This document shows, one piece after another, positions 39,013 through 49,237 of a stretch of 64,000 nucleotides of DNA. Positions within the stretch are counted from its first letter, which is position 1. The number at the start of each line of letters is the position of its first letter. The notes beneath the pieces are model-generated. The model worked only from the letters and a program-made list of their open reading frames with translations, had not been told where the DNA came from and did not search any database. The stretch is from Croceivirga sp. (GTDB lineage: Bacteria > Bacteroidota > Bacteroidia > Flavobacteriales > Flavobacteriaceae), in assembly GCA_028281025.1 (NCBI GenBank), contig JANQKR010000043.1:1-64000 (forward strand). Direction: 5' to 3'. Position numbers and translations under genes: made by a program.

Positions 39013-39594
39013 ATGTTGGAAAAGAGCAAAATATCGGTAGAAGAATTGCGAAATGGCGAAGAAAATGCCTATGCAGCGCTCTATGAGGTTTACTATGAAA
39101 GCCTGGTGCGGTATTGCCATAACCTTACCCAAGACCTTGCCCTGGCCGAAGATATTGTGCAGAACGTCTTCGTCAAGATTTGGTCGAACAGAAAGAACCT
39201 TGTCATCACCACTTCGTTGAAAAGTTACCTCTACCGGAGCGTTTTCAACGACTTTTCCAAAGAATACCATCGAAAGAAGCGAAAGGAAAAAGCCCTATTG
39301 GAGTTTAAGGCACAAGTACTCAACCAAATGGTGGAAATGGACAGGGAGCTTTTGGAAAAAAAGATACGACTGTTGGATGCCGCCATTGAACAATTGCCAA
39401 AAAAATGTAAGAGAGTGTTCTTATTAAGTAAAAAGCAGGGCTATAAGTACCGTGAAATTGCCACTCAGCTCGATATTTCTGAAAAAGCGGTCGAGAAACA
39501 CATAAGCCGTGCCATCAAACGCCTAAAAGAGGTTTTTGAAGAGACCCCCCATATTTTTATGGTGCTCGTTCAAAAGTTATTCTCCGAACGTTAA
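39013..39594 (+). CDS. ECF RNA polymerase sigma-70 factor (FecI-like)
   Basis: The 193-residue protein has sigma region 2 (YYESLVRYCHNLTQDLALAEDIVQNVFVKIW pattern, residues about 27-57) and region 4 (AIEQLPKKCKRVFLLSKKQGYKYREIATQLDISEKAVEKHI pattern). Length is typical of Bacteroidetes ECF-L sigma factors that pair with FecR. It most likely directs transcription of the SusC operon, with the neighbouring FecR as anti-sigma. No Shine-Dalgarno is seen. Confidence 0.95.
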   Translation: MLEKSKISVEELRNGEENAYAALYEVYYESLVRYCHNLTQDLALAEDIVQNVFVKIWSNRKNLVITTSLKSYLYRSVFNDFSKEYHRKKRKEKALLEFKAQVLNQMVEMDRELLEKKIRLLDAAIEQLPKKCKRVFLLSKKQGYKYREIATQLDISEKAVEKHISRAIKRLKEVFEETPHIFMVLVQKLFSER

Positions 39595-39739
39595 GCTACT
39601 TGGGTCCCTACTGATCTTTTCATGATAAAAATGTAGGGGGTGCCCTAATTGTGGTGTCATAGTAAGGAATATTCAATATTATTTTATGGGCATGGCAGAT
39701 TGCGCTCAAAGTCATTACAAGATTGAAAACGAATTTTTT

Positions 39740-41215
39740 ATGGTAATAAAAAGACCAACCGCCTTTTACATAAGTACAGCCTGTATTCTTTCGTGCATTT
39801 TTATGCTTTCCTGCACGGAAACAAAGAAAAAATCCACTCAAGAGTCCCCGCCCAACATTGTTTGGATTATGCTTGAAGACTGGGGGCCACAACTTTCCTG
39901 CTATGGCGAACCCGGTATCGAAACCCCACATATCGACCAAGTCGCCAGCGAGGGCATTCGTTATACCCATTGTTTTACCACCGCTCCGGTATGCTCGCCC
40001 TCAAGATCGGCCATGATGACCGGTTTTCACCAGAACTTTATCGGAGCCGAACAACACAGAACCGATGAAAAGTTTGGTTTTGCCAAGCGACCACTGCCCA
40101 ATGGCATCAGGCCCATTACCCAGCTATTGTCCGAAAAGGGCTATTTTACCTGTTTGATGGTCGATAAAAAAACAGATCTCAATTTTTTATATGAAGGAGA
40201 TTTGTTCGAGGGGACCGATTGGAACCAAAGGGGCAAAGACCAGCCCTTTTTTGCGCAGATTACCTTTCAAAAGACCCACCGGCCATGGGCGCGCGATTCC
40301 ATCAATCCCATAGAAATCGATGAGGTAAGGCTGCCACCATATTATCCACAGAGCGATTTGGCCAAACGTGATTGGGCAAACGGGTTGGAGGCCATGCAAA
40401 TAGTTGATCGCCAGGTTAAGACCGTTCTCAATAGATTGAAAGCGGAAAATTTGTATGACAATACCTTGGTGTTCATTATGGGCGACAACGGTCGCTGCAT
40501 GCCCAGGGGAAAACAGTTTTTGTACGATGGTGGCATTCATGTGCCCCTTATCGTTCGATGGCCACAAAAAATAAAACCGGCCCAAGTGAATGAGGACCTT
40601 ATCACCACCCTGGACATTACCAAGACCATTTTGGAGGTGTCTGGGGCCAAAAGCTCGCTGCCCCTTCATGGGAAAAACCTTTTCAACAATGCGATCAAAG
40701 AACGGCAGTACATCTTTGCCGCCCGTGACAAGATGGACAGTACTTACGACGCCATGCGCGCCGTTCGCTCAAAAAAGTTTAAGCTCATCCAAAATTTAAT
40801 GTCAGAGCGACCCTATTGCCAGTACAATAAATATAAGGAGGCTTACTATCCTGTTTTGGCAGAATTGAATGTCAAATACCTGAAAGGTGAGCTCAATAGG
40901 GGTCAAAGCCAATTTATGGGCGCTACCAAACCGGAACTTGAACTCTATGATTTGACCGCAGACCCATGGGAGGTCAATAACCTTGCAAAAAGCCAAGCCT
41001 ATGATTCCATAAAGAATGTGTTGTTCAATGAATTACAGAAATGGCGGTCAGCCATCAATGACCAAGGGGTAAGCGAAGCGTTCAGAAAAGGAGGCTGGTC
41101 TGCGGATTATCCCACCCGTACACTTGAAGAATGGGAAACCCATTTAGAGGGATTCAAGCCTTGGGTGTTCAGGGATTCCAATACTTCGATGGAGCACCCG
41201 TATGCGCTTTGGTAA
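39740..41215 (+). CDS. S1 family sulfatase, lipoprotein
   Basis: From start 39740 the protein is 491 residues with a lipoprotein signal (ILSCIFMLSC). Formylglycine motif CSPSR has Cys at about 85, followed by SAMMTGFHQNFIGAEQHR. The second metal motif is FIMGDNGRCMPRGKQ. The short N-terminal YADD replacement LEDWGPQLS differs from the other two sulfatases. It follows the ECF sigma gene by 145 bases in the same direction and ends the polysaccharide locus on this side. Confidence 0.93.
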   Translation: MVIKRPTAFYISTACILSCIFMLSCTETKKKSTQESPPNIVWIMLEDWGPQLSCYGEPGIETPHIDQVASEGIRYTHCFTTAPVCSPSRSAMMTGFHQNFIGAEQHRTDEKFGFAKRPLPNGIRPITQLLSEKGYFTCLMVDKKTDLNFLYEGDLFEGTDWNQRGKDQPFFAQITFQKTHRPWARDSINPIEIDEVRLPPYYPQSDLAKRDWANGLEAMQIVDRQVKTVLNRLKAENLYDNTLVFIMGDNGRCMPRGKQFLYDGGIHVPLIVRWPQKIKPAQVNEDLITTLDITKTILEVSGAKSSLPLHGKNLFNNAIKERQYIFAARDKMDSTYDAMRAVRSKKFKLIQNLMSERPYCQYNKYKEAYYPVLAELNVKYLKGELNRGQSQFMGATKPELELYDLTADPWEVNNLAKSQAYDSIKNVLFNELQKWRSAINDQGVSEAFRKGGWSADYPTRTLEEWETHLEGFKPWVFRDSNTSMEHPYALW

Positions 41216-41705
41216 TGTGAAAATTATATGGAATTCATTCCAAAAAGTTTAAATGAGTTCATAATCCAAAGTGATATGAATTTGAATTACTTTGTCAAGC
41301 CTGGGAATACCTGTTAAAATTTAGTTGAACCGGTGTCCCGATCAGTATCAATAGAAATCCAGACCTCAAAAACTCCCAAAAAACGGTCGAATCATCTAAT
41401 TTCAAAAAAGCCCCTTCCCCTTTAAAATCAATGTTTTTAGGTTTTTTATAGTTGACAATATGGTTTACAGTTTATTCCAATTCCATTACATCAAGAATTT
41501 CTTTCTTGCATATGGATTGATATTGCTCTGGAACGCCCACACGGTTCATGTTGGCTTTTAGCAAAAATTCAAAAACGATCCTTCTCAATTCAATAAGGCC
41601 TTCCTCCCTTTGTTGCCTTGAAAATGCGCCATTTCCGATAGTGCCGTTTTAATTATTACATTACGTCCTTTAATGAAATCCCTAAGTTCAAGAAAAGTAG
41701 GAGTC
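41216..41705. other. Gap with a weak copy of the island right-end sequence
   Basis: No gene is supported. Bases about 41311-41356 (TGTTAAAATTTAGTTG then GGTGTCCC) align with about 14997-15041 near the island's right end at roughly two thirds of positions. TTGAATTACT also precedes both. This may be a decayed attachment-arm region of an older element. The region also contains the leader and promoter of the following gene. Confidence 0.3.
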
Positions 41706-43937
41706 ATGTTGTACAGGATCGAATTGAAAAACCTGATTGTAATCTTATTTGCGGCTGGTTTTTTCCTCACTTCCCATGCTCAGGAAGCTGAAATATTCAG
41801 TCCCGATTCCATAAAATTGGAGTTGAAAGCCATTGAAACGAAATCAACAATAAAAATAGATGGTGTTTTAGATGAATCCGCTTGGTTGGGAGCGCCAAAA
41901 TCTCCTTCATTCACACAGGTAGACCCCAATCAAAGGGCAAAGCCTTCCCAAGATACCGATGTAAAAGTACTTTTTGATGACAAATTCCTGTATTTCGGTA
42001 TTTTCTGAAGGGATACTTTGGGCAAATCAGCTATAAGGGCAACCGATTTTAAACGCGATTTTAATCATACCACCCACGATTTAATCAACATCAATTTTGA
42101 CGCTTTCAACTCTGAACGTAATGCCATGTCATTTGCTGTCAACCCATACGGAGTACAACGGGATTATCTATCATTTGATGCTTTGTATTATGACATCGAA
42201 TGGGATGCTGTTTGGCAAGTGCGAACTTCAATCAAAAAAAATGGTTGGATAGCTGAAATTGCAATTCCATGGAAAACACTCCGTTATCCGCACGCTACTA
42301 TTGAAAACCAAGAATGGGGAATTCAGATATATAGAAATCGGCGTATTATAAATGAAATATCAGCCTTTTCCCCTTTTCCACAAACATACCCTTCGGCTAG
42401 AATGGAGTATGCTGGGGTATTGAGGGACATTCGGCCTCCTCCGCCCTCAAAAACAAATATTAGAATTCAACCTTATGCGCTCACATCAATAGAAAACTAC
42501 AGTAGTTCAGCTTCTTCGGAAGATAGGGAAGATTCCGATTTCAAGATTGGGGGTGAAATTAAATGGGCGGTTTCATCGAACGATGTATTGGATTTAACTT
42601 TCAATACCGATTTTGCCCAAGCAGATGTCGATAGACTAATTAACAATACAAGTCGATTCTCTGTTTTTTTCCCAGAAAGAAGACAATTTTTTCTAGAAAA
42701 TGCCTCGTTGTTTGGGATTAATGTAAACAGAAGGTCAAGTGATGAAGGTGCCATCCATATTCAACCCTTTTTTAGCCGTAGAATAGGGTTGGATGAAGAA
42801 AGCAAACCAATTCCAATTGTCGCAGGCGCACGATTTGTCCATAGTTCCTCTAAAACCAATTACGGGGGAATTGTAATTAGGCAAGAAGGAGATTCCCTTA
42901 CTGCTGCTACCAATTTTTTTGTGGGCAGATATTCTAAAAACTTTGGAAAACAAAACAGGGTTGGTGGGTTATTGACGATTAAAAACCAACCGGAAGAATC
43001 AAATATCACGGCAACCATGGATGGCTTTTTTAGATTTGGCGAAGAGCATTCCTTAAACACATTGGTAAGTTATTCGCAAGATTCCGGTTCTGATGAAAAA
43101 GGACTTTCGGCCATTGCCCAATACTATTACAATTCCAACAAATGGATTGGTTGGTGGACCCAATCGCTAATTACTGAAAGCTACAATCCTGAAATGGGTT
43201 TTATTTCCAGACAAGATGTAATGGGCACAACACCTGGGATAATACGTAACTTCAGGGGTGAAAAATTACCCTTTAAAAAATGGATTCGCGCCTTTGAACC
43301 AAGTGTCGCTGCGCAATTTTATCATCAAGCATCGACAAGTGATTTGATAGAACGAATTTTTATTGTCAATCCCTTTTATTTGAACTTACAGAATGGTGGA
43401 TATATCGGTTATGGCCTAAATTCCAACTACCAAAACCTAAAGGAATCTTTTATTCCACTAAATATAGAAATTGCGCCCGGTGAATATGATTATCTGAGAC
43501 ACTTTGTTCTGGCAAGTACCGATCCATCAAAAAAGATAAGTGCATCCGGATTTATAGAGTGGGGAAACTATTTTAATGGCGATCTGTCCTTATTGGACAT
43601 TACATTTAAATTTGTACCCATACCGCACATCTCATTATCTGCAAGGTTTAATCGAAATGATTTTTCCAACGTTGGGACAGACCAAACATCTAAAAAAGTT
43701 GATTTGTATTCCATTGAGGGACAATTTGCCATAAACCCAAGAATTCGCCTAGCGGGAATCTATCAAAAAAACTCTGAAGACGATTTAGAAAATAGTAATA
43801 TCCGGTTTTCATGGGAGTACAAACCCATGTCCTATATCTATTTGGTTTATAACGAACGTAGTTTTTTTGATAGCCCTCAGCTAAAACAGCTGGAACAACA
43901 AGGGATTTTTAAGGTAAGCTATGTAAAACAGTTTTAA
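41706..43937 (+). pseudogene. DUF5916 protein gene interrupted by an in-frame TGA
   Basis: The gene reads as one frame from ATG 41706 (signal MLYRIELKNLIVILFAAG) to TAA 43937 apart from a TGA at 42006-42008. The interruption replaces the Cys codon seen in the paralogue at 2443 (AFCKTEN; here GIF-stop-RDTLGKS), so one base change from TGC or TGT explains it. Before the stop: a CBM9-like IDGVLDESAWL segment; after: the DUF5916 barrel ending SYVKQF. Because the rest (640 codons) is otherwise clean, decay is recent, or the TGA is read through or is a sequencing error. The first part alone is about 100 residues. Confidence 0.8.
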
Positions 43938-44416
43938 ATAAACTGTAATGCAAATCTTGACTTATCGTGTCCATGAGTACTATTTATTATGTATATGATC
44001 AAGATATGCGCACCCATCTATTTTACAATTATGCTTGACGACCTATAAAATACTTACCAGAACAGCACGCCTTAATGCATAAATCCCATATTAGGATTAG
44101 CTCTATGAAACGAACGTTTTTAAGGAATCATTTGATCATCTCACTTTGACAATAAACAAGCCTAAAATTTATCTTTGAAAGCCTTTTTTCAGGTCAATCC
44201 CATACGAATTTCCAACTTCCATCTTCTTGTCTCTTCCGGACAATGTGGAATATTCCTTTATTTGTTTTAATATTCCCCCAAAGCCAACTTTTCTTGAGAA
44301 TCCATTCGTTATCAGTCTTATCCATTAAATTATTGTGTTTTATGCTTTGGATACATTTAATTGTACTAATTTGATTCGGCGACAACCGAAAAACCACAAT
44401 TGCTAAACTAGACTCA
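43938..44416. other. Gap before the hydrolase gene, with a possible relict
   Basis: Mostly featureless. On the minus strand, 44194-44325 could encode a 43-residue Trp-rich peptide (NEWILKKSWLWGN, GSWKFVWD) that looks like the end of a protein, but it lacks a convincing start signal and overlaps no homologue I can name. It may be a remnant. Confidence 0.25.
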
Positions 44417-46264
44417 ATGAAGTATCCCCTTCTTATTTTTTTGTTCCTCATTTCGATACAAAACTCAAAAGCACAGTTGGAAACCCTGGAATTCAAATCT
44501 TTGGATCTACACATTGAAAAGGTCATGGATAGTCTCAGGATTCCCGGTCTCCAAATCTCCATTACCTTTGGGGACTCGGTTGGGTTTATAAAGGGTTATG
44601 GATATTCCGATGTTGAAAGAAAGCTACCTGTAAATCCTTATGAATCAAAATTTCAAATAGGTTCAATCACCAAGGTGTTTACGGCAATCGGTGTTCAAAA
44701 TGCCGCAAACGAAGGGCTTTTGGCACTGGATGGGGAAATAGACAACTACCTCGACTTTAGAATAGACAGGCCATTCGGTGACAAAATCAGCCTCGATGAC
44801 CTTTTGTCCCATAGTGCCGGAATTGATGAACTGTGGTATAACGGTGGTTACGAGTTCACCGGTATTGAGAGTGTGGGTGCAGCTTTACGGGAAATCCCGA
44901 TAAAACAGATAAGGCCTGTCGGGGAGACCTTCAGTTATTCCAATTTGAGTGTCAACCTTGCCGCATACATACTGGCAAGCCAAACCCAAAAACCGGCATA
45001 CCAGCACTACAGGGATATCGTATTCGACCCATTAAATCTTCAGAACACCGGGGTTTTTCTGGACAGGGACCAGGCGGACCACCCTATGAGCTATTATTTG
45101 TTGGGGGACGAGCTGGTGGTGTCCCCACATTTGCGTACGAACCTTTATACTTCCGGGAACGTTTACAGCACTGCCGAGGACATGTCCAAATTCATGCGTG
45201 CCCTGCTCAATAGGGGCACCTTGGACAGTACCCGATCATTGGGGTCGGATTACCTTGCCCAAATAGGTCGTAGGAGGTTTGCCTATAAGGAACATGATGA
45301 ATATGGTAGTGGTCTTGGAATTTTCATCACTGATACCAAGAAAGGAAAGGTATACAGCCATCTTGGCTTTGTCGAAGGTTTTGCGTCCCAAATGTATCTT
45401 TTCGAAAACGAAAAGGTGGGATTTTTCATAAGTGCCAACAGTCAAAAAGGGGTTCAAGGACTCCGGGAAGTATTTGGTTTTTTCCTAAAAAATTACCTCC
45501 CACAATATAAAAGCGATGAATTGTCAGCATCCAGAACTGATATTGAATTTGGGCAATACACGGGTAATTACATTCCCACCCGTACCTCAATTAGTGGTCT
45601 CGGTCGTATTGAAAGTCTGTTTTCAACAAGACTACGTTTTAAAGAGTCGGAAGACGGCTTTCCATACCTTTCTGCGGGCAATCAAGAAACAAAGTTGGTC
45701 CCAGTTGGTTCCAATAGGTTCGTGGATACGACGAAATTTATTCACAAGACGATATCCTTTAATAACGGTAGTGACAGGATGATCATGAACTTTACGGTTG
45801 ACAAGGGTATTTACGCCATTTGGCCTTTTATGCGATTAAAATGGTACGAGGAACAGTATGTGCAGTACCCTTTTCGAATACTATGTACGCTTGTGTTCTT
45901 ATTAGTGCCATTCTTTTGGTGGCTGCGCTACGTTCTAAAAAAGTCAGTAAGAAAAGTCTCTGCAAAGAGAATACTGCTTTCAATGGCAATGCTTTCAAGT
46001 GTAGGGGGGTTCATGACATTCATTTTGTCATCCATGGATTTCGAACGAATGCAAATGTTGTCCATGGAATCGCTTCCTTGGCAAATCAATGTGTTTGCTT
46101 TATTGAACATTCTCGGTTTACTTCTTACAATCGTAGCATTAGTATGGGTGTTTCTAAATTCCAAACAAAAAATCAAACGATGGGACATCATTGTTCTGGC
46201 CCTACTTGTCTTGACCGCAATGAACAACTACATCTATAACAGCTTTTCCATTATTCTTTATTAA
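44417..46264 (+). CDS. Membrane-anchored serine hydrolase, beta-lactamase class C fold
   Basis: The 615-residue protein has a signal peptide (MKYPLLIFLFLISIQ), the SITK catalytic motif (residues about 90-93), the YSN motif (TFSYSNLSVN) and a C-terminal region after about 485 with four predicted membrane helices. The catalytic domain is periplasmic. The four-helix tail is a recurring addition in Bacteroidetes homologues. Substrate unknown; it may be a peptidase, esterase or penicillin-binding-like enzyme. It lies downstream of the broken DUF5916 gene and upstream of amidohydrolase sequences, all on the plus strand. Confidence 0.86.
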   Translation: MKYPLLIFLFLISIQNSKAQLETLEFKSLDLHIEKVMDSLRIPGLQISITFGDSVGFIKGYGYSDVERKLPVNPYESKFQIGSITKVFTAIGVQNAANEGLLALDGEIDNYLDFRIDRPFGDKISLDDLLSHSAGIDELWYNGGYEFTGIESVGAALREIPIKQIRPVGETFSYSNLSVNLAAYILASQTQKPAYQHYRDIVFDPLNLQNTGVFLDRDQADHPMSYYLLGDELVVSPHLRTNLYTSGNVYSTAEDMSKFMRALLNRGTLDSTRSLGSDYLAQIGRRRFAYKEHDEYGSGLGIFITDTKKGKVYSHLGFVEGFASQMYLFENEKVGFFISANSQKGVQGLREVFGFFLKNYLPQYKSDELSASRTDIEFGQYTGNYIPTRTSISGLGRIESLFSTRLRFKESEDGFPYLSAGNQETKLVPVGSNRFVDTTKFIHKTISFNNGSDRMIMNFTVDKGIYAIWPFMRLKWYEEQYVQYPFRILCTLVFLLVPFFWWLRYVLKKSVRKVSAKRILLSMAMLSSVGGFMTFILSSMDFERMQMLSMESLPWQINVFALLNILGLLLTIVALVWVFLNSKQKIKRWDIIVLALLVLTAMNNYIYNSFSIILY

Positions 46265-46350
46265 GACCATCCCAAGGCCAATACCAAATTATATTTTCAC
46301 ATCTTTCTACAAGTACGCTTTTTGAGTTCGTCCGTGGTATGGTTTAACCT

Positions 46351-46751
46351 GTGTTTCATAAAACCAATATTTTAAAGAAATTTACAGATCCGGCTTTTAT
46401 AGCCCATAGGATAGAACTATTTGAAAACCTCGTCAGTAAAAGGGATAGTATAGTTGCGATAAATCTCAGGAAAATGTACGACAACGGTATAAAAATCGCA
46501 GTTGGAACGGATGCGGGAAACCCTTTTATATTTCACGGGATATCGATTTATAAAGAGATGAAAGCGATGCAAGATGCTGGAATCCCTGCAAGGGATTTAA
46601 TCATTATGGCCACCAAGAACGGTGCATTGGCCATGGAAAGGCTTGACGATTTTGGAACGCTTGAAAGGGGAAAAATGGCTATATTATAGACGAATGCCCC
46701 GAAGATAGATCAATTGAATTAATGAAGGAATACAATAGAATAGATGATTAG
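46351..46751 (+). pseudogene. Truncated amidohydrolase remnant
   Basis: The readable part resembles the C-terminal third of the intact amidohydrolase that follows (GTDAGNPFIFHGISIYKEM against GTDIGGNFNFQGHSLHEEM, and ATKNGALAMERLDDFGTLERGKMA). The N-terminal catalytic half is missing, with non-homologous sequence upstream of 46351. A frameshift near 46686 (ATATTATAG) breaks the conserved GK-A-D-x-x-LLD segment, which continues in another frame to TAG at 46749. It probably results from a local duplication or a recombination event that deleted the front. Confidence 0.65.
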
Positions 46752-46786
46752 TGTCAACTTTGTAACACCTTTAACGTACTGAGCAA

Positions 46787-48139
46787 ATGAGGCAACTTGG
46801 CGTTCTAATGATAATGATTCTTGGTTTGGGCTGCTACCCTGAACCGGCAGCCAAGTACGATTTGGTCATTTCCAATGTTAATCTGATTGACGGTACGGGA
46901 AGGCAACTTCAAAATGGGGTTTCCATAGCGGTAATTGAGGGAAAGATCGGTACCATTGAAAAAGAAGTAAAGGGCAAAGCCAAAATGCACATAGACGGTA
47001 AGGGAAAATACCTTATTCCAGGTTTGTTCGATTGCCATATCCATACGATTGATTATCGCAAGGACTTCCCAAAGTTTATACATTATGGAGTAACATCGGT
47101 GTTCATCACCGGGGGCAGTCTGTGTACAGATGCCTATTATGCAGAGATGCGTCAACACGGTAACCAGGACAGCATCCCTGCACCACGGGTTTTTCATACC
47201 AGTCAACACTTTACAATGGAGGGAAGACATCCGTCCAAAACCTACACAGGCAATCAATGGCGGGATGGTGAATCCATTTTTTACTTGAAAGACACCTTAC
47301 AAATCGAAAAACTGGTGGATCGGGTGGCGAAACAGCCCATAACCGGAATTAAATTGACCATTGAAGATGGGCCCCATCCACCTTTTGTAGAACGTATGCC
47401 CATGGCGTTCATTGAGAAAACGGTCAAGGAAGGGGAAAAACACGCACTTGAAGTATTTGCCCATGTGAGTGACAATGAAGAATTGGAAATGGCCATAGTG
47501 GCTAAGGTTCAGAATTTGGTCCACTTTACGGGAGTGGATATCGATTTGAAGGACGGTACCCAGGTACAACTATTGTCAGAATTTAAAAAGAGGGATCCTT
47601 CTTGGGTGACCACCTTAATGATCGATAAATCATTTTGGTATCCTTTGTATCCTGACTGGTTTGAAAAGGAAACCCTTCTTCCCGAATACCGGAAAATGAC
47701 CAGAGCGGTAACAGAGAAATCAAAATGGTTTGCAAAGGGATATTTAAATAGGTACCAGGAATTTTATGAACTTGAAAGCGATAACCTTAGGGACTTGATC
47801 ACCCCCCAGGTCGAGGACATTCAGTGGTTGTATGACAACGGGTTCAATATGGTTCTGGGAACGGATATCGGAGGAAACTTTAATTTTCAGGGGCATAGCT
47901 TGCATGAAGAAATGGAATTATTGCAAATGGGTGGAATGCTGCCTTTGGACATCCTTAAAATGGGAACATTGAATGCGGCGAAAATGTTGAACGTTGAAGC
48001 GGAACTGGGGTCCATTGAAGTGGGAAAAATAGCTGATTTAGTACTCTTGGACAAAAACCCCTTGGAAACCATAACCAATACATTGTCCATTCATACGGTC
48101 ATAAAAAATGGAAAAATCCAGAAAAGAATGGCCCAATAA
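46787..48139 (+). CDS. Imidazolonepropionase-like amidohydrolase, lipoprotein
   Basis: The 450-residue protein begins with a lipoprotein signal (GVLMIMILGLGC) and shows metal-binding motifs: DCHIH (about 84-88), the carbamylated Lys-type segment (ITGIKLTIEDG), H in EVFAHVSDNE and D in GTDIGGN. The C-terminal part has GSIEVGKIADLVLLDKNPL. Homologues hydrolyse cyclic amides, peptides or related bonds, and many are secreted. The truncated copy upstream suggests duplication. Substrate not determined. Confidence 0.86.
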   Translation: MRQLGVLMIMILGLGCYPEPAAKYDLVISNVNLIDGTGRQLQNGVSIAVIEGKIGTIEKEVKGKAKMHIDGKGKYLIPGLFDCHIHTIDYRKDFPKFIHYGVTSVFITGGSLCTDAYYAEMRQHGNQDSIPAPRVFHTSQHFTMEGRHPSKTYTGNQWRDGESIFYLKDTLQIEKLVDRVAKQPITGIKLTIEDGPHPPFVERMPMAFIEKTVKEGEKHALEVFAHVSDNEELEMAIVAKVQNLVHFTGVDIDLKDGTQVQLLSEFKKRDPSWVTTLMIDKSFWYPLYPDWFEKETLLPEYRKMTRAVTEKSKWFAKGYLNRYQEFYELESDNLRDLITPQVEDIQWLYDNGFNMVLGTDIGGNFNFQGHSLHEEMELLQMGGMLPLDILKMGTLNAAKMLNVEAELGSIEVGKIADLVLLDKNPLETITNTLSIHTVIKNGKIQKRMAQ

Positions 48140-48155
48140 AGCCAAATCCATTGAA

Positions 48156-48929
48156 ATGAATAAAATCATTATCATAGTGTCAATTCTGATGTTGGGGCCT
48201 TTTTTGGTCCTTGGTCAAAAATCAATTCAGGCGAGTGACATTGAGATCCATACAAAACTGACTTTCCTAAAGGTGCCAGGTCGGGATGTTGCAAGTTTTG
48301 AACAAGGTATGGGGCTATTGCGTGAGTTATCAAAAGAGGTGAATTTTACGGAGAACTTTGATTGGCTTACCTATAAGTCCGATACCGACCAATACCTCAT
48401 CATAAATTTTAGCAATGGTCTTGAAGATGTTTTGACCATTGAAGGTTATCGAAATGCCTTCCATGAAAAAGGGGCTGGAAAAGCATTTGATGCCCTAATG
48501 AAAGCTATGGCAGACCTCAGTATCTCCGTGGAAAGAAATTACATTATTCAAATGCTATTGCCCTGGAGTACCGTTAAGGCCATATCGGTATCCGAATTTC
48601 CTCTGGCCACAATGATCGAATACGATATTCCGACCAATGATATTGAGCAATTTGATATAACAATGCGGGAATTGGTGGCGTTGCTCAAGAAAACGAATTA
48701 TCCCTACCCCTTGGAAAGCAATAGGGGAAGCATTGGCGCTTATGGTACCATGGCCCTGGTATGGTTTTATGATGATCGAGACGATTATATGGGGAAAAAC
48801 AATCTTTTGGATTGGATGGAAAGGCATGGCGCCAAGCAAACATTGCAATCCATTATGAATACGCTTAATAGCATTAGTGAATCAACCAGGACGTACAACC
48901 TCAGGTATAAAAAAACATTGAGTTATTAG
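48156..48929 (+). CDS. Secreted protein of unknown function, probable two-repeat structure
   Basis: The start at 48156 gives a signal peptide (MNKIIIIVSILMLGPFLVLG) and is chosen over 48108, which lies within the previous gene. The 257-residue product has two halves of similar pattern, each with a strand-loop-strand, a short helix and ...LMKAMADLSIS / ...IMNTLNSISES-type helices, like tandem ferredoxin-fold or dimeric-barrel domains. I do not recognise a named family. It starts 17 bases after the amidohydrolase stop and is probably co-transcribed. Confidence 0.65.
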   Translation: MNKIIIIVSILMLGPFLVLGQKSIQASDIEIHTKLTFLKVPGRDVASFEQGMGLLRELSKEVNFTENFDWLTYKSDTDQYLIINFSNGLEDVLTIEGYRNAFHEKGAGKAFDALMKAMADLSISVERNYIIQMLLPWSTVKAISVSEFPLATMIEYDIPTNDIEQFDITMRELVALLKKTNYPYPLESNRGSIGAYGTMALVWFYDDRDDYMGKNNLLDWMERHGAKQTLQSIMNTLNSISESTRTYNLRYKKTLSY

Positions 48930-49237
48930 ACGAAACAATAGGATAATGGGCAATGTTCCATTTGGGAAGTAGGATGATTTCGAAAAGGGAATAGTACTAT
49001 GGCTTCTTTCAAATGTTGAGGAAAAAATCAAGTAAAATTGGATAAATAGGTCCACCGGACGTGATATGCACTCCGTCCCATAAAAGGTCCATTAATGAAA
49101 GTATTCAATGAGGCCTAGAATGGGACATTCAAGTACATTGTACAGTTTTTACCGTGATAGTCCCGGAAAACAATAGTTTTACAAGACAATTCAATTTTAT
49201 AAATCCTATTTTTTGATGCTACATATCCATGATTTGC
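48930..49237. other. Convergent intergenic region
   Basis: About 308 bases between the end of the plus-strand cluster and the end of the minus-strand receptor operon. I see no clear terminator hairpin with a T run and no gene. Confidence 0.4.
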
